64,000 nt of DNA from DSWT01 sp035415725 (GTDB lineage: Bacteria > Chloroflexota > Anaerolineae > B4-G1 > SLSP01), in contig DAOOGN010000005.1 of assembly GCA_035415725.1 (NCBI GenBank), forward strand, positions 1 to 64,000. Reading direction: 5' to 3'. Positions within the stretch are counted from its first letter, which is position 1; every line of letters starts with the position of its first letter. A program made the position numbers and the translations under genes. Below are positions 24,824-33,470 of the stretch, piece after piece. The notes under the pieces were generated by a model that made no database searches, was not told the DNA's origin, and saw nothing but the letters and a program-made list of their open reading frames with translations.

Positions 24824-24862
24824 TAAAGTCGCTACTACTGCACTCTACTAGGGGACAAGCAT

Positions 24863-24890
24863 TTGCGTCTCACCTGCGTTATGATAGAAT
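24863..24890 (+). promoter_or_regulatory. Candidate promoter of the sensor kinase gene
   Basis: TTGCGT (24863-24868), 16-bp spacer, TAGAAT (24885-24890), giving a leader of about 70 nt before GTG 24965. Match to sigma-70 consensus only. Confidence 0.45.
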
Positions 24891-24964
24891 GGGATATAAG
24901 ATTTATCTATTTTTTCCGGCGCTGGTGCGGGCGGTAAACGACGCTTAAATGTGCAGGAGGCAGG

Positions 24965-26410
24965 GTGATCGCTAAACGGAGGCAGAAGCATCTCCAGGGT
25001 CGCATACCCTTATTGCTGATTCTGGCCGTCGGGGTATTGCTTTACGAAGTTTGGATTTTTGTCGTGTATCAGCGCATCCCCAGCGATCAAACCGGCGTTT
25101 TCTTCGGTCCACAGCCGGTGGTCGAACAATCTTTTCCCAACTCGCCGCTTCATACCGGCGATATCATCCTCAAGATCGGCGATCTGGACGTCAACACTAA
25201 CCTCCTGACGCCGTTCTACTGGCTGCGGGAGTACGCCAAACATCCTGCCGACGGCACCGTATATACCATCCGGCGCGCCGGAGAGGAACAGCAGGTTTTC
25301 GTACCCTGGACAAAGTACCGGGCCTTACCTTTATTGTGGCGGGGCGGCGCACTATGGCTGATAGGGCTGGTCATGAATGTCGTGGCGCTGATCCTCATCA
25401 CCAGCAAAGGGCGCGATCTGGTGACATACCTGATCAGTCTCAGCTTCATGATGGGCGGACTGAACCAGATCAACAACCTGATCCGCACTGCCAGCGCCAA
25501 CATGGCCCTGGCGTGGGGATGGTTTTTCATTCCTATCGACGCCATTTCTGTGTGGTTGACGTTTAGCTTGCTGCTCCATGCACTGCTGCTCTTCCCAGAG
25601 GTGAAAACGCCGCTGCGCCGTTTCCCCTGGCTGCCGTGGGTTATCCACTTGATGACGCCGGTTATCTCGCTGAGCGCCGGCTTGCTCTTTGGAGGCAACA
25701 CGCTGCTGGGCCGCCGCAATATGCTGTTCACGGTCGCCAACCCACTGATGATCCTACAATTGGGGCTGGGCGTGATAGCCCTCACTCACACCTACTTTAC
25801 CAGCCATCGGCCGGGGGTCCGCAATCAAATCCGCTGGCTTATTTTGGGGCTGATTTTAGCCTTAACTCCCTGGATATTGTTTTACACGCTGCCCGCGCTG
25901 TTGTTTAATAAAACCTGGTTGCCGCTTTCTATCATCAACCTGCCCCTCATCTTAATCCCGATTTCGTTCATGGTCTCCATTTTCCGTTTTGGGTTGATGG
26001 ACGTGGATCGCTTCATGAACCGGACCCTGGTTTATATCTTATTGGGAAGCGCGTTAATTGTGCTGTATTCGCTGGTGCTCCTGATCACCCGCGATATCCT
26101 TCCTCCGCTCAACGGACAACCCAACTATTTGTTGGCCGGGGGCATCGCTACCCTTGTGCTTTTCGCCATTTTCAACCCCCTGCGAATTTACATCCAGCAT
26201 GCTGTCAATCGCACGTTCTTCAAAGAGCAGCTCGATGTCAACAAAATCTTGCGGGAAGTGGGGCAGCAATTATCCACTGCTGTACTGCAAGATGATGTGT
26301 ATACTCTGCTCACTCACGACATCTCCCAACGGCTGGGGCTGACTTCTGCGCGCATTTTGTTGCCGGACAAGGGGGGGGCGCGTTTATGCCGATCACGAAA
26401 ACAGTGTTGA
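24965..26410 (+). CDS. Sensor histidine kinase, N-terminal part (PDZ, TM, half GAF), frameshifted
   Basis: First 481 codons of what looks like one membrane sensor kinase. Order: signal-anchor helix (~14-35), a PDZ-like extracytoplasmic domain with SPLHTGDIILKIGDLDV (~60-76), then about eight more helices (to ~400), and the start of a GAF domain (LREVGQQLSTAVLQDDVYTL). The layout recalls ComP-like quorum or peptide sensors. The protein breaks off in a homopolymer of eight G at 26371-26378: with seven G the frame would run on as RVYADHENSVEVAADSPL into the next open frame. As printed it ends in an unrelated tail (ARLCRSRKQC). GGAGG precedes GTG 24965. Either a sequencing error in the G run, a recent mutation, or a phase-variable switch. 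Confidence 0.88.
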   Translation: MIAKRRQKHLQGRIPLLLILAVGVLLYEVWIFVVYQRIPSDQTGVFFGPQPVVEQSFPNSPLHTGDIILKIGDLDVNTNLLTPFYWLREYAKHPADGTVYTIRRAGEEQQVFVPWTKYRALPLLWRGGALWLIGLVMNVVALILITSKGRDLVTYLISLSFMMGGLNQINNLIRTASANMALAWGWFFIPIDAISVWLTFSLLLHALLLFPEVKTPLRRFPWLPWVIHLMTPVISLSAGLLFGGNTLLGRRNMLFTVANPLMILQLGLGVIALTHTYFTSHRPGVRNQIRWLILGLILALTPWILFYTLPALLFNKTWLPLSIINLPLILIPISFMVSIFRFGLMDVDRFMNRTLVYILLGSALIVLYSLVLLITRDILPPLNGQPNYLLAGGIATLVLFAIFNPLRIYIQHAVNRTFFKEQLDVNKILREVGQQLSTAVLQDDVYTLLTHDISQRLGLTSARILLPDKGGARLCRSRKQC

Positions 26411-26411
26411 G

Positions 26412-27998
26412 GTGGCTGCCGACTCACCGCTCATTCCGTGGCTGCGCGAACACCGCGACCCGCTGATTTTGCACCAACGGCAGCGCTTGCCGCAAGCTAT
26501 CAGCGTCGCGGTTGAGCCGCTCGTGGCGGCGGGGGGAGAGGTATGCTTATCCCTGATGCAGCGCAACAATCTGTTAGGCATCTACCTGTTCGGCGTCAAA
26601 AGTTCGGGTAACCTGTTCAACCGCGAAGAGGTCAACGACCTGGTCCTGCTGGGACAACAAGCCGCGGCAGCGATCCACAATGCGCAACTCTACGAGGCAT
26701 TGCAGGAATATAATCGTTCGTTGGAAGCGCATGTGGCGGCGCGAACAGCCGAACTTCAAGCTGAACGCAATCGCCTGAACACCATCATTCAAAACATCAC
26801 CGATGGTCTTGTCGTGACCGATTCCAAAGGAAAGATCGCGCTGGTCAATGCTGCTTTTTGCGCTATTGTCAACATGCCCGGCGACCAGATTCTCGGCCAA
26901 CCCCTGGCGACCGTGTTCCCTTCCACTACTCTCAGCCGGCTCATCAACATCGCTTCTGCCTATCCCGGCCAGCCGCAAACAGAAACGATAGTAGGGAACG
27001 CCGTTGACGGCGGGATGTACGATACATACAGAATTTACAAAGCTTCGGCATGTGCGATGATACCTCGCTCCTTAGCGGACATAGCCAGTGGTGTCGGCGG
27101 ACCGGGCACGGGCGGGGTCGTTACCATCGTGCAAGACATCACCCACGAGCAAGAAGTGGATCGCATGAAGACCGACTTTATCTCGATGGTCTCCCATGAG
27201 CTGCGTACCCCGCTCACCTCAGTATTGGGTTTCACCAAGCTGATTCAGCGACTCTTCAACCAGGAGTTAGCGCCACGGATTGCCACGACCGACCAACGTG
27301 GACGTTGGGCCATCGAACGGGTGAATGACGACCTGAGCATCATCACCAACGAAGGGGATCGACTCACCCGCCTGATCGACGACGTACTCGATATCACGAA
27401 AATGGAGTCGGGGAAGATGGAATGGACGATGAGCGCTGTGCCCTTCCAGGAAATCATCGACGCCGCCGTTGGTGCGCTCAGGGCCTCCGCCATCCAGAAA
27501 AATATCCCGGTGTTGGTCGAGACCCAGGACCTGCCTCCCACAGTGCTCGTCGACCGCGATCGTATGGTGCAGGTGATGACGAATTTACTCGCCAATGCGT
27601 TGAAATTTACCCCTGCAGGGCAAATCACCATCCGCGCGCAATGTGTCGATGGGTTGAGCGATCAGACGCCGCCGGTCCTGCAAAGCCTGCAAATCCCACT
27701 AACGGATAGGGCATGGCTGTGGGTCAGCGTTCAGGATACCGGTGTGGGCATCCCGGTGGAGAAACTGTCGCAGGTTTTTGAAAAATTCAAGCAAATTCGG
27801 AATTCACTCAGTCCGCAGGCTCAGGGAACGGGATTGGGACTGTCGATATGTCGTGAGATTATCAGACAGCACCAGGGGGATATCTGGGTGGAAAGTAAAG
27901 TCGGCGTCGGCAGCACCTTCAGTTTCGTGATTCCCTTGCAAGAACGCACTTCCTCGCAAACTGAGATAGACACTTCTCCAACCGCCATGCCTCTATAA
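26412..27998 (+). CDS. Sensor histidine kinase, C-terminal part (GAF, PAS, HisKA, HATPase)
   Basis: Second part of the split kinase; the frame actually reads sensibly from 26379 onward. From the GTG at 26412 (528 aa): rest of GAF (~1-100), a coiled coil (residues ~95-120), PAS (~125-250), HisKA with the phosphorylated His in FISMVSHELRTPLTSVLGF, and HATPase with N-box NLLANALKFTP, G1 DTGVGIP and G2 GTGLGLSI. The GTG lies one base after the upstream TGA with no clear ribosome site, so independent synthesis would depend on re-initiation. A GAF domain cut in two argues for a frameshift rather than two genes. No response regulator is adjacent; a second kinase follows after 60 bp. Confidence 0.9.
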   Translation: MAADSPLIPWLREHRDPLILHQRQRLPQAISVAVEPLVAAGGEVCLSLMQRNNLLGIYLFGVKSSGNLFNREEVNDLVLLGQQAAAAIHNAQLYEALQEYNRSLEAHVAARTAELQAERNRLNTIIQNITDGLVVTDSKGKIALVNAAFCAIVNMPGDQILGQPLATVFPSTTLSRLINIASAYPGQPQTETIVGNAVDGGMYDTYRIYKASACAMIPRSLADIASGVGGPGTGGVVTIVQDITHEQEVDRMKTDFISMVSHELRTPLTSVLGFTKLIQRLFNQELAPRIATTDQRGRWAIERVNDDLSIITNEGDRLTRLIDDVLDITKMESGKMEWTMSAVPFQEIIDAAVGALRASAIQKNIPVLVETQDLPPTVLVDRDRMVQVMTNLLANALKFTPAGQITIRAQCVDGLSDQTPPVLQSLQIPLTDRAWLWVSVQDTGVGIPVEKLSQVFEKFKQIRNSLSPQAQGTGLGLSICREIIRQHQGDIWVESKVGVGSTFSFVIPLQERTSSQTEIDTSPTAMPL

Positions 27999-28058
27999 AG
28001 GGCGTCTTAGTGACGTACCGGACCGCTGCATCCGGCTGACAATAACAGGAGTCAATAG

Positions 28059-29333
28059 ATGGATGCCGAGATCATCAATCAAACACCCCCTGATCCGCAA
28101 CACCTGGCACAAACAGTGGCACGGCTGGAGCGCATGGTCGCCGTCGGCCAGATGCTCAACTCCACGCTGGATTTATCGCCATTGCTGGGGGCCATCATTT
28201 ACACCGCCGCCGAGCTGGTCGGCACCCAGGCAGCTTCGATCCTGTTGATCGATGAACGCACCGGCGAATTGTTTTTCGCTGCCTCCACCGGATCAAGCCG
28301 TGAGGAATTGCGCCAGATCAAGGTGCCCGTGGTGGGCAGTATCGCCGGGACGATCTACACCACAGGAGAACCGCTCATTGTCGAAGATGCCAGCAGCGAT
28401 TCGCGTCACTACAGCGGTGTGGATCAGAGCCTCAGCTTTCAGACGCGCTCGCTGTTGGGTGTGCCCTTGCGGGTCCACACGCATTGCATCGGCGTGCTGG
28501 AGGCCGTCAACAAACTCAATGATGACAAGTTTAACGCGGATGATATTCGCACCCTTTCGACACTGGCTTCTTACTCTGCCATCGCTATCGAGAATGCACG
28601 CCTGGTCGCCAGTTTACGTGAAGCCAACCATCGTCTCGCCGAGCTTGACCGGCTCAAGACCAACTTCATCAGTATCGCTTCGCATGAACTGCGCACCCCT
28701 TTGATGATTGTCCAGGGATTCGCCGGTTTCTTGCGCGAGCAGGCCAGTGACAAGATGACGGACGACCTGGATATGGTCCTGCGCGGCGCGAGCAAACTGC
28801 AAGCCGTCATCGACCAAATGACCAACTTGAATTTCCTGGAATCCGGCTGTTCAGAGTTGAAACAAGAGACATTCGTCGTGCAAGAGTTGATTGAAGAGAT
28901 AAAAGAGGAATGGCAGCCATTGGCGGCGGCAAAACGACAGAGCCTGTGTATCCGTATACCTCCCACCCCCATCCTGATCCACGGTGATCGTGACAAAATC
29001 CATCTGGCCCTGAGCAACCTGCTTAACAACGCTGTCAAGTTTACCCCGGAGAATGGTCATATCGAGCTGCATGTCATCCTGCACACCGGGCGGGTGGAAA
29101 TTGCCGTTGTGGACGATGGCATTGGCATTCCCCAGTGCGAATTGACGCGCATCTTCGAACGTTTCTATCAGGTTGAAGACCATCTGACCCGCCACTATGG
29201 AGGCTTGGGATTGGGGCTTTGCATCGCCAAGGAAGTCATCGAACACCATGGTGGCCGTATCTGGGCAGAGAGCAACGCCGGGCAGGGCAGTTGCTTTCGC
29301 CTTGTCCTCCCTATGCTCTTCGAAAACCCGTAG
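28059..29333 (+). CDS. Soluble GAF-domain sensor histidine kinase
   Basis: Cytoplasmic kinase without membrane segments (424 aa). GAF domain at ~25-180 (LLGAIIYTAAELVGTQAASI, ILLIDERTGELFFAA, LLGVPLRVHTHCIGVLEAVN), HisKA with FISIASHELRTPLMIVQGF (~205), and HATPase with N-box NLLNNAVKFTPENG, G1 DDGIGIP, G2 GGLGLGLCIAKEV. All catalytic boxes are intact. GAF ligand unknown; no haem or chromophore cysteine is obvious. Ribosome site AACAGGAGTC. It follows the split membrane kinase on the same strand, so the pair may act together, for instance as a relay or a heterodimer; no receiver protein lies beside them. Confidence 0.93.
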   Translation: MDAEIINQTPPDPQHLAQTVARLERMVAVGQMLNSTLDLSPLLGAIIYTAAELVGTQAASILLIDERTGELFFAASTGSSREELRQIKVPVVGSIAGTIYTTGEPLIVEDASSDSRHYSGVDQSLSFQTRSLLGVPLRVHTHCIGVLEAVNKLNDDKFNADDIRTLSTLASYSAIAIENARLVASLREANHRLAELDRLKTNFISIASHELRTPLMIVQGFAGFLREQASDKMTDDLDMVLRGASKLQAVIDQMTNLNFLESGCSELKQETFVVQELIEEIKEEWQPLAAAKRQSLCIRIPPTPILIHGDRDKIHLALSNLLNNAVKFTPENGHIELHVILHTGRVEIAVVDDGIGIPQCELTRIFERFYQVEDHLTRHYGGLGLGLCIAKEVIEHHGGRIWAESNAGQGSCFRLVLPMLFENP

Positions 29334-29373
29334 CGGCCCGTCAAGGGAAATTTCTTCGTTTTCTCCGGGCGTA

Positions 29374-29394
29374 GGGCGAATTGCCAATTCGCCC
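29374..29394. repeat. Palindromic repeat unit
   Basis: Arms GGGCGAATT and AATTCGCCC around GCC. A related unit occurs at 46691-46711 between two other kinase-type genes. The flanks 29334-29487 hold no gene. Confidence 0.75.
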
Positions 29395-29487
29395 TCCAAA
29401 ATGAAGGATGCGGCTCAACCGCGAATCACGCGAATTGTCGAGAAAGATTTGCGTCGATGAGCGATTTATGGACCGAGGAGGCATAGC

Positions 29488-31092
29488 ATGAAAAAATGGA
29501 GGGTTATTTTGCTAGGGGTCGTGTTGACCCTCTTTTGGGCGCCGTCACTGGCTGCCCAAGGGGGCGTGAGCGTGTCGCCGCGACAGCTCAATATCGCCGT
29601 CAAACAGGGGCAGAGCGAGAGCCGTGTGCTGCTCATCCACGCCACCGACGCGGTCACCGACCTGCGCGTCATTCCCCTGGATTTGAGCGGTCCTAATGGG
29701 GATGTGGTCCTGCCCGCGGAAGCCATCCAGGTCACCCTCTCCGCTACCGACATCGCCGCGAACGAGTTGTTGACCGTTCCTATCACCTTCAACCTGACCC
29801 ACGTGCCCAGCGGTCAGTTCACCGGCGAATTGCTCATCAGTTACACCGGGCAGAGTTTCACCGTACCGGTCACGGTCGCCGTCAAAGACCCACCCTGGCT
29901 GCCGCTCGGTGCGCTGGTTGCGGGGGTGGCTTTGGGGATCGGCGTTTCGACGTACCGCGCGCAGGGTCGTCCCCGCGATGTGGTCCTGGTGCGCCTGGGA
30001 CAAATCCGCACCCAGATGAAGGCGGATGCAGACCTGCAACAGGTGGGCAAACCCTTCTATGACAGCATCGATGCGCATCTGGTGGATGTTGAGGTGGCGC
30101 TCGAAGCCCAACAGTGGGAAAAGGCGCAACAAGCCGTGTTGGAAGCAGAGAAGCTCTGGGGTAACTGGCGTCGCGCCCGCCCCGACTGGCTGGTGCAACT
30201 CGACTATTATACCCAACTCAACGCAAAACTGGACGCCCTGGGGGAAAACATCTTCTACTTGCGTGAGATCAAGGAGGCTGCCCTCAGTACCTACCGCGAG
30301 ATGCCCACCCTGGAAAATCCAAGCCTTTTCCGCGCCCAACTGGAACCTCTGACTCACCAGGTGAACGATTACATCACGTTGAATGAGCGCATCACCGCGT
30401 TGGCAACGACGCCGTCAGGAAGGGCAGCGGCGGCTAAACTGCAACAGCGTTTGCACGCCCTGGCCCCTGCCGACAGCACAGGCTATCAGAATCTACAAAA
30501 CGAGGTCGAAGCCACAGCCGGCAAAATCCAGAGCGCGCAAATGGAAAGCAAAATCGCCCAACTCGCCCGACTGTCCATGAATCTACCTACGGCGCAGGCC
30601 CAGGAATGGGCGACCCGGGCGCAAGAGTTTCAAGCCCGTCTGGCCTCCCTCGACCCCCATGATCCAGGCGCTTACCTGATTTTGGAGAGCGACGTGGATG
30701 TCGCCCTCCAGCAACTCGAATCCACAGCAGAGTCCACCGGAGAGTCCCTTCGCGGCGCAGCCGGCATAGCGTTGAGTACGCCCACCTCCAAAGATTTGTC
30801 GCCAACCGCAAGCTGGCTCTCCAGCCCGCCTGCCATCCACGTGCAGTCACTGCCGGAGAAGATCGCCGGAGCGGGACGGCGGCTCCACTGGTTCACCGGG
30901 CTTACCTACGCCGTGGCGGTAGTCTTCCTGGCGCTGGCCGGATTCATGGAACTGTACGGCGCGCGTGCCGACTTTGGCGTCAACGGCATCGGCGACTATT
31001 TCACGCTGCTCACCTGGGGCTTCGGCGCCGAAGCTACCCGCGCGGCCATCGCCGAAATGGTGCAGGGCTGGGGTATTACAACGGGGAAATAA
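29488..31092 (+). CDS. Membrane protein of unknown function with exported Ig-like domain
   Basis: 534 aa, not recognised. Signal peptide (MKKWRVILLGVVLTLFWAP... cut after AAQ), then a beta-sandwich-like exported domain (~25-132) resembling those in bacterial cell-surface DUF proteins (VSVSPRQLNIAVKQGQSESR, LTVPITFNLTHVPSGQFTGEL). A transmembrane helix (LPLGALVAGVALGIGVSTY, ~134-152), then a long, mostly helical cytoplasmic region (~155-450) rich in Gln, Glu and Ala with coiled-coil character, and two more hydrophobic helices near 485-530. Good ribosome site (GAGGAGG). It follows two sensor kinases on the same strand and ends 91 bp before the converging pyrophosphatase. The shape suggests a scaffold or mechanosensor; I assign no function. 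Confidence 0.8.
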   Translation: MKKWRVILLGVVLTLFWAPSLAAQGGVSVSPRQLNIAVKQGQSESRVLLIHATDAVTDLRVIPLDLSGPNGDVVLPAEAIQVTLSATDIAANELLTVPITFNLTHVPSGQFTGELLISYTGQSFTVPVTVAVKDPPWLPLGALVAGVALGIGVSTYRAQGRPRDVVLVRLGQIRTQMKADADLQQVGKPFYDSIDAHLVDVEVALEAQQWEKAQQAVLEAEKLWGNWRRARPDWLVQLDYYTQLNAKLDALGENIFYLREIKEAALSTYREMPTLENPSLFRAQLEPLTHQVNDYITLNERITALATTPSGRAAAAKLQQRLHALAPADSTGYQNLQNEVEATAGKIQSAQMESKIAQLARLSMNLPTAQAQEWATRAQEFQARLASLDPHDPGAYLILESDVDVALQQLESTAESTGESLRGAAGIALSTPTSKDLSPTASWLSSPPAIHVQSLPEKIAGAGRRLHWFTGLTYAVAVVFLALAGFMELYGARADFGVNGIGDYFTLLTWGFGAEATRAAIAEMVQGWGITTGK

Positions 31093-31134
31093 AGCGCTAC
31101 GACCGGAAGACCGACCTCCATCATCAACAGAATG

Positions 31135-31168
31135 AGACCTGACAGGTTTTTTGAAACCTGTCAGGTCT
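31135..31168. terminator. Bidirectional hairpin between converging genes
   Basis: 15-bp perfect stem (31135-31149 with 31154-31168), loop TTTG, followed on the plus strand by a T-rich TATATTTT. Placed between the unknown membrane protein (+) and hppA (-). Confidence 0.75.
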
Positions 31169-31183
31169 ATATTTTGCCGTGCT

Positions 31184-33232
31184 CTAGCCGAAGAGATGGA
31201 ACGCGGCGATGATGGGCGTGAAGAGCGAGGAAACGAGCGCCATCACCGTGATCAGCGTGTTCAGAGACGGACCGGCGGTATCTTTGAAAGGATCGCCGAC
31301 CGTATCGCCCACGACGCCGGCTTTGTGCGCCTCAGAGCCTTTGCCGCCGAAGAAACCGCTCTCGATGTACTTCTTGGCGTTGTCCCACAAGCCGCCGGCA
31401 TTCGCCATCAACAGCGCGAAGAGAATACCCGTTACAATCGCGCCGCCGAGGAAGGCGCCCAGCGCCTCCGGCCCCATAACGAAGCCGACAATCAGCGGGA
31501 AGGCCACGGCCAGGAACGCCGGGATCACCAGCGCCTGCAGCGCGTTCTGCGAAGCCAGCGAAACACACCTCACATAGTCCGGCTCCACCGTGCCCGCCAG
31601 AATGCCCGGCTCGGCGCGGAACTGGCGGCGGATTTCCTCGATCATATCGAAGGCGTTGTGCGTCACGGAGAGCATCGTCAGCGCGCTGAAGAGCGGCGGC
31701 GTCATCGCCCCCAGGAACATGCCGGCGATGACCAGCGGCTCCCGCAGACTCAGCACAATGTTGATCCCTTCCGCGGCCATTTCAGAGGCATAAGCGGAAA
31801 ACAGCGCCAGCACGGTCAGTGCCGCCGCACTGATGGCAAACCCCTTGGTGATGGCCTTTGCCGTGTTGCCCGCCGCATCCATCACATCGGCCACCCTGAC
31901 GACCTCTTCAGACATCCCGGCCATTTCGGCGATGCCCCGGGCGTTGTCCACGATCGGGCCGTAAGCGTCCGAGGAAACGATCATGCCGCTAATGGCTAAC
32001 ATACCGACCGCGGCCAACCCTACGCCATAGACGCCGGTAATCACACTGGAGGCATCACCTACAAAATAAGCAATCAACATCGCCACGACAATGCCAATCA
32101 TCGTCGGGACAATGCTGATCAACCCGTAGCTGAAGCCGGTGATGATGGTGATAGCGGCGCCGGAGCCGGAGACTCTGGCCGTTTCGACCACGGGCGGGCG
32201 GTCACTGCCGGTGAAGAAATCGGACGTGAAGCCGATGACAACGCCGGTAATCAACCCGGCCAGCGTGGCCCACAGCGCCGCCATATCAAACCCACCCAGC
32301 AGCATGGCAGCCACCACCATCACGGTAAAGATGATACAGGTGTAAATCGTCCCATTGTTGAGGGACCTTCCCGGCTTCCCGTTCTCTTTGACCTGCACGA
32401 ACTGCAAGCCGATGAGGGAGGCGAAACTACCCAGCATACACAGAATCAATGGCAGAACCGTATATTTCGTCACCTCGTCCGTGGTCAAAGACAGCGTCGC
32501 GCCCAACAACATCGCGGCGACCGCGCTGGCGACGTAGCTGTCGAAAATGTCCGCGCCCATGCCGGCAACGTCACCCACGTTATCACCCACGTTATCGGCC
32601 ACCACGGCAGGGTTGCGGGGATCGTCCTCGGGGATGCCGATCTCAACTTTACCGACCAGGTCGGCGGCAATGTCGGCGGTCTTGGTGTAGATGCCGCCAC
32701 CGGCCTTCGCCAGCAGTGCCAACGTCGACGCGCCGAAGCTGAAGCCCAGCACCATCTGCGGCGTCCGGCTGATCATGTAAACGAGGGTCATTCCCAGGAT
32801 TGCCAGACCGACCATGGCCAGACCCATCACCGAGCCGGCTTTGAACGCCAGGTTAAAGGCGGGGTTGAGGCCCTTTTCAGAAGCGGTCGCACTGCGGACG
32901 TTCGCTTCCACGGCAATCATCATCCCCATGTACCCGGCGGCGGCGGAGCAGAGCGCGCCAGTGACGAAGGCTGCCGCCATCCCTAGCCCATAGCCGAACG
33001 ACTCTTTGAGGCCGAAGACGATGAGCAGGACAATCGCCAGGCCGACGGCGAGAAGACCCAGGGCGGAGTAGAGTCGCTTCAGGTACGACTGAGCGCCCTC
33101 TTTGATCCACTTCGCCACTCTCTGGGCACGTTCAGTTCCAGGGTCTTGCTTCTTAACCCAGTTGAAAACGGCGAAAGCAGTGCCGACTGAAATAATGCCC
33201 GCAACCAAACTGATAATGAGCCAAATGTCCAT
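31184..33232 (-). CDS. hppA: Membrane-bound pyrophosphatase, predicted K+-independent
   Basis: Ion-pumping inorganic pyrophosphatase (682 aa, about 16 helices) that couples PPi hydrolysis to ion export across the cytoplasmic membrane. Diagnostic blocks: DDPRNPAVVADNVGDNVGD (pyrophosphate/Mg site), DIFDSYVASAVAAML, DAYGPIVDNARGIAEM, and a late KAGVVGDTVGDPFKDTAGPS. The residue that decides K+ need is Lys in GNTAKAITKG, the form found in K+-independent enzymes (Ala in K+-dependent ones), which are mostly proton pumps; the ion specificity itself is inference. Start chosen at ATG 33232, ahead of MDIWLIISL, rather than the open frame's 33271. Divergently oriented from the V/A-ATPase operon with one unknown gene between; both act on the same membrane gradient. 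Confidence 0.96.
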   Translation of the reverse strand: MDIWLIISLVAGIISVGTAFAVFNWVKKQDPGTERAQRVAKWIKEGAQSYLKRLYSALGLLAVGLAIVLLIVFGLKESFGYGLGMAAAFVTGALCSAAAGYMGMMIAVEANVRSATASEKGLNPAFNLAFKAGSVMGLAMVGLAILGMTLVYMISRTPQMVLGFSFGASTLALLAKAGGGIYTKTADIAADLVGKVEIGIPEDDPRNPAVVADNVGDNVGDVAGMGADIFDSYVASAVAAMLLGATLSLTTDEVTKYTVLPLILCMLGSFASLIGLQFVQVKENGKPGRSLNNGTIYTCIIFTVMVVAAMLLGGFDMAALWATLAGLITGVVIGFTSDFFTGSDRPPVVETARVSGSGAAITIITGFSYGLISIVPTMIGIVVAMLIAYFVGDASSVITGVYGVGLAAVGMLAISGMIVSSDAYGPIVDNARGIAEMAGMSEEVVRVADVMDAAGNTAKAITKGFAISAAALTVLALFSAYASEMAAEGINIVLSLREPLVIAGMFLGAMTPPLFSALTMLSVTHNAFDMIEEIRRQFRAEPGILAGTVEPDYVRCVSLASQNALQALVIPAFLAVAFPLIVGFVMGPEALGAFLGGAIVTGILFALLMANAGGLWDNAKKYIESGFFGGKGSEAHKAGVVGDTVGDPFKDTAGPSLNTLITVMALVSSLFTPIIAAFHLFG

Positions 33233-33470
33233 TTCCTTCCACACCTCCACATGTAAGATTGAATTTGCCACACAAATAGGCTCAAGCTCTCCATGAGTTG
33301 CATGTCAATGCCCGCAGCCCCGGGCGGAAAAAACACGCCTCAGTGTGAACCTCCCAACGGCCAGGCTTGTCCATTGACATCCACAACCGCAGGAGAGCTA
33401 TGAGCCTTTCGTGGTCTGATGATGCAGCGGCTCCACGCCGCGCGCTGCCTCCAAAGCCTTCTCTTATAAG

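Noticed and set aside
24499..24948. Lys/Arg-rich protein (KRLKRQ repeats)
   Set aside because: Begins inside malY, no ribosome site, and the sequence is only a second frame of the 9-bp minisatellite.
24965..27998. Two independent kinase genes
   Set aside because: A GAF domain is divided exactly at a G8 run and the frame resumes as sensible protein at once, so a single gene with a frameshift is more likely.
31151..31999. 282-codon open frame opposite hppA
   Set aside because: Lies wholly in the antisense of a well-conserved membrane pyrophosphatase; Arg/His-rich shadow product.
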